Positions 6,078 to 11,103 of a stretch of DNA of 11,103 bases are shown piece by piece. The translations under genes were made by a program, and so were the position numbers. Numbering within the stretch: the stretch's first letter is position 1; each line of letters opens with the position of its first letter. The notes beneath the pieces are model-generated. The model worked only from the letters and a program-made list of their open reading frames with translations, was not told the origin of the DNA and made no database searches. Source of the DNA: JAULUH01 sp032111745 (GTDB lineage: Bacteria; Chloroflexota; Anaerolineae; JAAEKA01); NCBI GenBank assembly GCA_032111745.1, contig JAULUH010000300.1, positions 1-11,103 of the forward strand. The letters are read 5' to 3'.

Positions 6078-7796
6078 ATGGAACGAACAGGTGCCCAGAT
6101 TGTCTGGGAAAGCATTCTACACGAGGGCGTGGATATCGTCTTCGGCTATCCGGGCGGTGCGATCCTTCCCACCTATGATGCCATGCCAGCCTACCCGGTG
6201 CGCCATGTCCTGGTGCGCCACGAACAGGCCGCCGTCCACATGGCCGAGGGTTGGTCGCGGGTCACCGGCAAGGTGGGCGTGTGCATGGCCACCAGCGGCC
6301 CTGGCGCCACGAACCTGGTTACCGGCCTGGCTAACGCCATGATGGACTCGATTCCGGTGGTAGCCATCACCGGCCAGGTTGCCACCAACCTGCTGGGCGG
6401 CGATGCCTTCCAGGAGACCGACGTCACCGGCGTCACCATGCCCATCACCAAGTACAACTACCTGGTGACCGATATCAAGGACCTGCCCGAGGCCATGGCC
6501 GAGGCCTTCTATATCGCCCGCACCGGCCGCCCGGGCCCGGTGCTGGTGGACATCTGCAAGGACGTCCAGAACGCCAAGATCGATTTCCAGTTCCCCGAGA
6601 AGCTCCACCGCCCTGGCCTGCATAAGCCCCAACGCCACAACCCCGACGCCGTGGCCTACGCCGCTGAGCTGATCAATGGCGCCACTCGCCCGCTGATCCT
6701 GGCCGGCCACGGCGTACAGATGGGCCACGCCGAGCGCGAGCTGATTGAGATAGCCGAGCGCGCCGAGATCCCTGTGGTGACCACGCTCCTGGGCCTGGGC
6801 AACATCCCAGAGACCCACCCCCTGGCTATGGGTATGGGCGGCATGCACGGCGAGGCTGCCACCAACCACGCCGTGCAGGAGTGCGATGTCCTGATCGCCA
6901 TCGGCATGCGCTTCGACGACCGCATGACCGGCCGGCTGGACAGATTTGCCCCCAAGGCCAAGGTTGTCCATTTCGAGCTGGATCCCTCGGAGGTCGGCAA
7001 GAACGTCCGGCCCACCGTGGCCGTCATGGGCGACTGCAAGGAGACCCTTGGTGCTGTGCTACCCCTAATCCAGCCCAATCGACACCAGGAATGGCTGGAC
7101 ACGATCCACGGCTGGCAGAGTACCACCCGCAGCGTGGATATCGCCGACCAGGAGGTGGATGAGCTGATCCCGCCCTTCGTGATCCGCCAACTCTGGCATA
7201 CCACCAAGGGGGAATGCACCGTGGTCACTGACGTGGGCCAGCACCAGATGTGGGAGGCCCAGTATTTCACCCACCTGCGCGCCGGCCAGCTGCTCACCAG
7301 CGGCGGCCTGGGCACCATGGGCTTTGGTGTGCCCGCCGCCATGGGCGCCAAGCTGGGCAAGCCTGACGAGCTGGTGTGGGCGGTGGTTGGCGACGGCGGC
7401 TTCCAGCAGACCATGCAGGAGCTCGGCACCCTGGTCCAGGAGAACATACCACTGAAGATCGGGATCATCAACAACGGCTTTCTGGGGATGGTGCGCCAGT
7501 GGCAGCAGTTCTTCTATGACAAGCGCTACGCCGGCACGCCCATGCTGAGCCCCGACTACGTCAAGCTGGCCGATGCCTACGGTATCCCCGCCCTGCGGGT
7601 CACCGAGAACGACCAGGTTGCCCCGGCCATCAAGCAGGCCAACGAGTACGATGGCCCCTTCCTGGTCGAGTTCCGCGTTAAGGAGGAGGTCAATGTCTAC
7701 CCTATGGTGGCGCCCGGAGCCGCCGTTGGCGAGATGATCCGCCGACCCCAGCCCACAGTGGTGCAAGGCTACTCGGGTGTCCAGCCCAGCTGGTAG
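6078..7796 (+). CDS. ilvB: Acetolactate synthase, large (catalytic) subunit
   Basis: This 572-residue ThDP- and FAD-dependent enzyme condenses two pyruvates to acetolactate (valine and leucine route) or pyruvate with 2-oxobutyrate to acetohydroxybutyrate (isoleucine route). The N-terminal ThDP domain has GYPGGAILPTYDAM and RHEQAAVHMAEG, with catalytic Glu at E49, followed by SGPGATNLVTGLANAMMDS and ITGQV. The central FAD-binding domain spans about 190-340. The C-terminal ThDP domain has GDGGFQQTMQEL (G438-D439-G440) through NNGFLGMVRQWQ (N465, N466), the classic metal/diphosphate motif of about 30 residues. The length matches AHAS catalytic subunits. GAGGTGA at 6064-6070 lies 7 nt before ATG 6078, which fixes the start. 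It is the first structural gene behind the attenuator, with ilvN 33 bp downstream, so it is the biosynthetic enzyme and not a catabolic ALS. Confidence 0.97.
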   Translation: MERTGAQIVWESILHEGVDIVFGYPGGAILPTYDAMPAYPVRHVLVRHEQAAVHMAEGWSRVTGKVGVCMATSGPGATNLVTGLANAMMDSIPVVAITGQVATNLLGGDAFQETDVTGVTMPITKYNYLVTDIKDLPEAMAEAFYIARTGRPGPVLVDICKDVQNAKIDFQFPEKLHRPGLHKPQRHNPDAVAYAAELINGATRPLILAGHGVQMGHAERELIEIAERAEIPVVTTLLGLGNIPETHPLAMGMGGMHGEAATNHAVQECDVLIAIGMRFDDRMTGRLDRFAPKAKVVHFELDPSEVGKNVRPTVAVMGDCKETLGAVLPLIQPNRHQEWLDTIHGWQSTTRSVDIADQEVDELIPPFVIRQLWHTTKGECTVVTDVGQHQMWEAQYFTHLRAGQLLTSGGLGTMGFGVPAAMGAKLGKPDELVWAVVGDGGFQQTMQELGTLVQENIPLKIGIINNGFLGMVRQWQQFFYDKRYAGTPMLSPDYVKLADAYGIPALRVTENDQVAPAIKQANEYDGPFLVEFRVKEEVNVYPMVAPGAAVGEMIRRPQPTVVQGYSGVQPSW

Positions 7797-7829
7797 CCAC
7801 ATCAGTCGAGGGATGAAGGAGACACGTCC

Positions 7830-8372
7830 ATGAAACATACCGTCGTGGCCTGGATGGAAGACCGCCCCGGCGTGCTCACCCGAGTCGCCAGCCTGTTTCG
7901 GAGGCGCGGCTTCAATATCGAAAGCCTGGCCGTCGGTCACAGCGAAACTCCCGGCATCAGCCGCATGACCTTTGTGGTCTCCGGCGATGAGCGCATGGTC
8001 GACCAGGCCGTCAAACACCTGGAGAAACAGGTCGACGTGACCCGCGTCGAGGATGTCACCAACCAACCCGCTGTGGTTCGGGAGCTGGCCCTGATCCGGG
8101 TCAAGACCGATACCCAGAGCCGCTCCGATATCATGCAGATCGTCGACATCTTCCGGGCCCAGATCGTCGACGTGGCCCTGGACTCGGTTGTGGTGCAGGC
8201 TGTGGGCACCGAAGACCGCGTGGAGAGCCTGATCGACCTGCTCGGCAACTACGGCATCATGGAGATGGTGCGCACAGGCCGCGTGGCCATGACCCGCGGC
8301 CAGGTAGCCGCAGATGGCCAGGGCCGGCCACGTGCCGCCACCAGGGCCAATGGCCGCAAGATGGGACTTTAG
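7830..8372 (+). CDS. ilvN: Acetolactate synthase, small (regulatory) subunit
   Basis: This 180-residue protein binds IlvB, activates it and confers feedback inhibition, usually by valine. The N-terminal ACT domain (about 3-75) reads MEDRPGVLTRVASLFRRRGFNIESLAVG, the typical ligand-binding opening. The rest matches the IlvN C-terminal domain (RELALIRVKTD, FRAQIVDV, GIMEMVRTGRVAMTRG). Common versions end soon after that point at about 160-170 residues. Here a further stretch rich in Arg, Gly and Ala adds a short basic tail of unknown relevance. AGGAG at 7817-7821 lies 8 nt before the ATG. Both ilvB (33 bp upstream) and ilvC (15 bp downstream) are close, so it belongs to the same transcript. Confidence 0.96.
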   Translation: MKHTVVAWMEDRPGVLTRVASLFRRRGFNIESLAVGHSETPGISRMTFVVSGDERMVDQAVKHLEKQVDVTRVEDVTNQPAVVRELALIRVKTDTQSRSDIMQIVDIFRAQIVDVALDSVVVQAVGTEDRVESLIDLLGNYGIMEMVRTGRVAMTRGQVAADGQGRPRAATRANGRKMGL

Positions 8373-8387
8373 CAGGAAAGGCAAGAC

Positions 8388-9392
8388 ATGGCAACGCTAT
8401 TTTACGACAAGGACGCCGATCTGAATCGGCTACAGGGGCGCAAGATCGCCGTGCTCGGCTACGGCAGCCAGGGCCACGCCCACGCGCTCAACCTCAGGGA
8501 CAGCGGTATGGACGTGGTGGTTGGCCTGTATCCGGACTCCAAGAGCTGGGCCAAGGCAGAGGCCGACGGACTCAGGGTCTTGCCTGTGGACCAGGCCGCC
8601 GCCACCGCCGATATCATCATGATGGTCATTCCCGATACCGTGCAGGCCCGGGTGTACAAGGAGAGCATCGAACCCAACCTGACGCCCGGGAAGGCGCTGA
8701 TGTTTGCCCATGGTTTCAATATCCGCTTTGGCCAGATCCAACCCCCGGACTTCGTCGACGTCAGCATGATCGCGCCAAAGGCCCCCGGCCACCGGGTGCG
8801 CGAGGTCTACCGGGATGGCCAGGGCACGCCAGCCCTGATCGCCGTGTTCCAGGATGCCAGTGGGCACGCCTGGGAGGATGCCATTGCCTACGGCGCCGCC
8901 ATTGGCAGCGGCCGCGCCGGCCTGCTCAAGACTACTTTCGCCGAGGAGACGGAGACCGACCTCTTTGGTGAGCAGTCTATCCTGTGTGGCGGGGTTAGCG
9001 AGCTGGTCAAGTCCGCGTTCGATACGCTAGTGAATGCGGGCTACCAACCTGAGGTTGCCTACTTCGAATGCATGCACGAGCTCAAGCTCATCGTCGACCT
9101 CTTCTACCGGGGCGGCTTGAGCTACATGCGTTACTCAGTCAGCGACACCGCTGAGCATGGCGACTACTACAGCGGCCGCAAAGTCGTTACCGACGACACC
9201 CGGGCCGCTATGCAGGGCATCCTGGCCGATATTCAGTCCGGTGCCTACGCTGAGGAGTGGATCGAGGAGACCGCCCAGGGCCGGCCCTGGTTCAATGAGA
9301 TGCGCGCCAGGGAGCGCAGCCACCAGATCGAGCAAGTCGGCCGCGAGTTGCGCGCCATGATGCCCTGGCTGGACCCTGTGGTCATCGAGTGA
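8388..9392 (+). CDS. ilvC: Ketol-acid reductoisomerase, class I (short form)
   Basis: This 334-residue enzyme isomerises and reduces acetolactate or acetohydroxybutyrate to the dihydroxy acid, using Mg2+ and a nicotinamide cofactor. The N-terminal Rossmann domain has GYGSQGHAHALNLRDSG (24-40) and the APKAPGH catalytic-lysine segment. The C-terminal helical domain has ETETDLFGEQ, with the metal-ligand Asp and Glu, and ECMHELKLIVDL. It continues with YMRYSVSDTAEHGDY. The cofactor-specificity loop after strand beta-2 reads LYPDSKSW (47-54). Tyr48 stands where NADPH-type enzymes often have Arg, with Asp50 added and Ser51 and Ser53 kept. The length fits class I, which lacks the E. coli-type duplication. 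AGGAAAGG (8374-8381) precedes the ATG by 6 nt. It lies 15 bp after ilvN. Confidence 0.97.
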   Translation: MATLFYDKDADLNRLQGRKIAVLGYGSQGHAHALNLRDSGMDVVVGLYPDSKSWAKAEADGLRVLPVDQAAATADIIMMVIPDTVQARVYKESIEPNLTPGKALMFAHGFNIRFGQIQPPDFVDVSMIAPKAPGHRVREVYRDGQGTPALIAVFQDASGHAWEDAIAYGAAIGSGRAGLLKTTFAEETETDLFGEQSILCGGVSELVKSAFDTLVNAGYQPEVAYFECMHELKLIVDLFYRGGLSYMRYSVSDTAEHGDYYSGRKVVTDDTRAAMQGILADIQSGAYAEEWIEETAQGRPWFNEMRARERSHQIEQVGRELRAMMPWLDPVVIE

Positions 9393-9440
9393 CCTGCGTC
9401 CTGACCGAAGGGTTGCTTGTGACCCAAGGAGATCGAGGCG

Positions 9441-11102
9441 ATGGATACTGAAGTTACCGTTGACCCTAACGTCGATCGCGACGTTGTGCTCATGTTTGAT
9501 ACCACCCTGCGCGACGGGGAGCAGTCGCCCGGCGCTACCCTCACCGCCCAGGAGAAGCTGGAGATTGCTCGCCAGCTGGCCCGCCTGGGCGTCGACATCA
9601 TCGAGGCCGGCTTCCCGGCCGCCTCCCGAGGAGACCTGGAGGCCGTTCGTCGCGTCGCCGAGACGGTGGGCCGGGAGCCCCGCATCGACAAGTTTGGCCG
9701 GGCTGCGCCCCCGCCCGTGATCTGTGGCCTGGCCCGCGCCAACAAAGGGGATATCGACAAGGCCTGGGAGGCGGTCCGGCCAGCCTCCCGGCCGCGCATC
9801 CACACCTTTTTGGCTACCTCTCCCGTGCACATGGAGTTCAAGCTCAAGATGTTGCCCGATGAGGTAGTGGCGCGCACCCGGGAGATGGTGGCGTATGCCA
9901 GGAGCCTGTGCCAGGATGTCGAGTTCAGCCCGGAGGATGCCGGGCGCAGCGATCCCCGCTTTCTCTACCGCGTGCTGACCGCGGCTATTGAGGCCGGGGC
10001 CACCACCCTGAATATCCCGGACACTGTGGGCTATACCGTGCCTGAGGAGTATGGCAAGCTCATCCGGGATATCCGGGCCCATACCCCCGGCGCCAGGGAT
10101 GTGGTGATCTCCTGCCACTGCCATAACGACCTGGGGTTGGCCGTGGCCAACACCCTGGCCGGCATCGCCAATGGTGCCCGCCAGGTCGAGGTCACTGTCA
10201 ACGGCATCGGCGAGCGGGCCGGCAACACCAGCCTCGAAGAGATCTCTATGGCCCTGTACACCCGGCACCAGGTGTATGAGGTCGATACCAATATCGTCAC
10301 CCAGGAGATTCACCGCAGCAGCGACATGGTCAGCCGCTATACCGGCATGGTGGTTCAGCCCAACAAGGCCATCGTCGGGGCCAACGCCTTTGCCCATGAA
10401 GCCGGCATTCACCAAGACGGCATGCTCAAGCACAAGCGCACCTACGAGATCATGGACGCCAGCACCATCGGCCTCAGCCAGAGCAAGCTGGTTATGGGCA
10501 AGCACTCCGGCCGCCATGCCTTCCGGGTCAAACTGGAGGAGATGGGCTACCGCCTGGAGGAAAAGGACCTGGAGGATGTGTTCAAGCGCTTCAAAGAGCT
10601 GGCTGACAAGAAGAAAGTGGTCACCGATGGTGACCTGCAAGCCCTCATCGGCGATGAGCTCTATCGCCCCCCTGAGACCTGGCAGATCGAGGACGTGCAG
10701 GTGAACTGCGGCACTAAAGTGATTCCTACCGCCGTGGTGCGCCTGCGCAACGTGCAGACCGGCGAGGTGGTGACCGATGCCGGCTTTGGCACGGGACCCG
10801 TAGACGCCATCTATCAGGGCATCAATCGCATAGTCGGCGCCCCCAATCGCCTGGTGGAATTCGTGATCCAGGCCATCGACGAGGGCCTGGATGCCGTGGG
10901 CGATGTCACCATTCGCATTGAGGCGGAAGTACCTGTGGGCACCGCGGAGCGCGTGCACGGCGGCCGCGGGCAAAGTATCTTTTCCGGCCGCGGCATCGAC
11001 ACCGACATCGTCGTGGCCAGCGCGCGGGCCTACATGCAGGCCCTCAACAAGCTGCTGGCCGCCAAAGTGGAATCCGAGTCCGTGCTCGCCGTGGGCGTGT
11101 GA
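9441..11102 (+). CDS. leuA: 2-Isopropylmalate synthase
   Basis: This 553-residue protein condenses 2-oxoisovalerate with acetyl-CoA, the first leucine-specific step. The catalytic TIM barrel has FDTTLRDGEQSPG (D20 metal ligand, R24), EAGFPAAS and CHCHNDLGLAVANTLAG (H226, H228, D230). It also has VNGIGERAGN (N262) and HEAGIHQDG. A C-terminal LeuA_dimer regulatory domain (about 400-540) includes the GFGTGPVDAIYQGIN leucine-domain signature, so feedback inhibition by leucine is expected. The sequence EAGFPAAS and the regulatory domain favour LeuA over homocitrate or citramalate synthase, although citramalate synthase is a close relative. It is longer than the usual 500-520 residues. The extra length includes a 12-residue N-terminal extension and an insertion at about 78-92 before VICGLARA. 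AAGGAGA (9426-9432) lies 8 nt before the ATG. It is the fourth gene of the operon, 48 bp after ilvC. Confidence 0.95.
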   Translation: MDTEVTVDPNVDRDVVLMFDTTLRDGEQSPGATLTAQEKLEIARQLARLGVDIIEAGFPAASRGDLEAVRRVAETVGREPRIDKFGRAAPPPVICGLARANKGDIDKAWEAVRPASRPRIHTFLATSPVHMEFKLKMLPDEVVARTREMVAYARSLCQDVEFSPEDAGRSDPRFLYRVLTAAIEAGATTLNIPDTVGYTVPEEYGKLIRDIRAHTPGARDVVISCHCHNDLGLAVANTLAGIANGARQVEVTVNGIGERAGNTSLEEISMALYTRHQVYEVDTNIVTQEIHRSSDMVSRYTGMVVQPNKAIVGANAFAHEAGIHQDGMLKHKRTYEIMDASTIGLSQSKLVMGKHSGRHAFRVKLEEMGYRLEEKDLEDVFKRFKELADKKKVVTDGDLQALIGDELYRPPETWQIEDVQVNCGTKVIPTAVVRLRNVQTGEVVTDAGFGTGPVDAIYQGINRIVGAPNRLVEFVIQAIDEGLDAVGDVTIRIEAEVPVGTAERVHGGRGQSIFSGRGIDTDIVVASARAYMQALNKLLAAKVESESVLAVGV

Positions 11103-11103
11103 C

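Noticed and set aside
5974..6342. 122-codon + strand frame overlapping the start of ilvB
   Set aside because: It is out of frame with ilvB, starts inside the long stem-loop, lacks a ribosome binding site and has a shadow-type composition.
7065..8384. 439-codon open frame on the - strand opposite ilvB and ilvN
   Set aside because: Same shadow composition (His-, Asp- and Gly-rich, no motif); the + strand genes here are unambiguous.
9135..10973. 612-codon open frame on the - strand opposite leuA and the end of ilvC
   Set aside because: It lies antisense to well-identified genes, shows no recognisable domain, and its His, Gly, Ala and Leu-rich composition is typical of an antisense shadow in GC-rich DNA.

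Overview
The window looks like chromosomal DNA from a GC-rich bacterium (about two-thirds G+C by eye). All genes lie on the + strand in two biosynthetic blocks. Gene content and protein style (a eukaryote-like PurB, an ilvB-ilvN-ilvC-leuA operon, strong AAGGAGA-like ribosome binding sites, sigma70-type promoters) suggest Chloroflexota, perhaps Anaerolineae or a relative. That placement is inference; there is no rRNA here to confirm it.

Block 1 (1-5572) is purine synthesis. It holds the 3' end of purA, then purB, a promoter in the 111-bp gap, a HAD-fold protein with degenerate catalytic motifs that overlaps purH by 22 bp, purH itself, and a PLP-dependent aminotransferase of unknown substrate. 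PurB and PurH perform consecutive steps (SAICAR to AICAR to IMP), and PurA plus PurB convert IMP to AMP, so the block covers the end of the AMP branch.

The 505-bp gap 5573-6077 is the most interesting part. It has a strong extended -10 promoter (TTGACA, 17 bp, TATACT) and a 37-codon leader ORF with its own Shine-Dalgarno sequence. Sixteen of leader codons 2-22 are Leu, Val or Ile. Next come a hairpin inside the codon run and a perfect 12-bp intrinsic terminator with a T-run. The segment 5807-5816 is perfectly complementary to 5868-5877, the top of the terminator 5' arm plus its loop, so it can form a mutually exclusive antiterminator. This is the anatomy of ribosome-mediated transcription attenuation, sensing branched-chain aminoacyl-tRNA supply. 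Beyond the terminator are two further structured elements, including a 24-bp interrupted stem-loop (5957-6021) that the basic attenuator does not explain.

Block 2 (6078-11102) is the branched-chain amino acid operon: ilvB and ilvN (acetolactate synthase large and regulatory subunits), ilvC (ketol-acid reductoisomerase) and leuA (2-isopropylmalate synthase). Gaps are 15-48 bp and each gene has a good ribosome binding site. The attenuator would gate this whole transcript, while the ACT domain of IlvN and the C-terminal domain of LeuA would give enzyme-level feedback by end products. No ilvD, leuB, leuC or leuD is present in the window.
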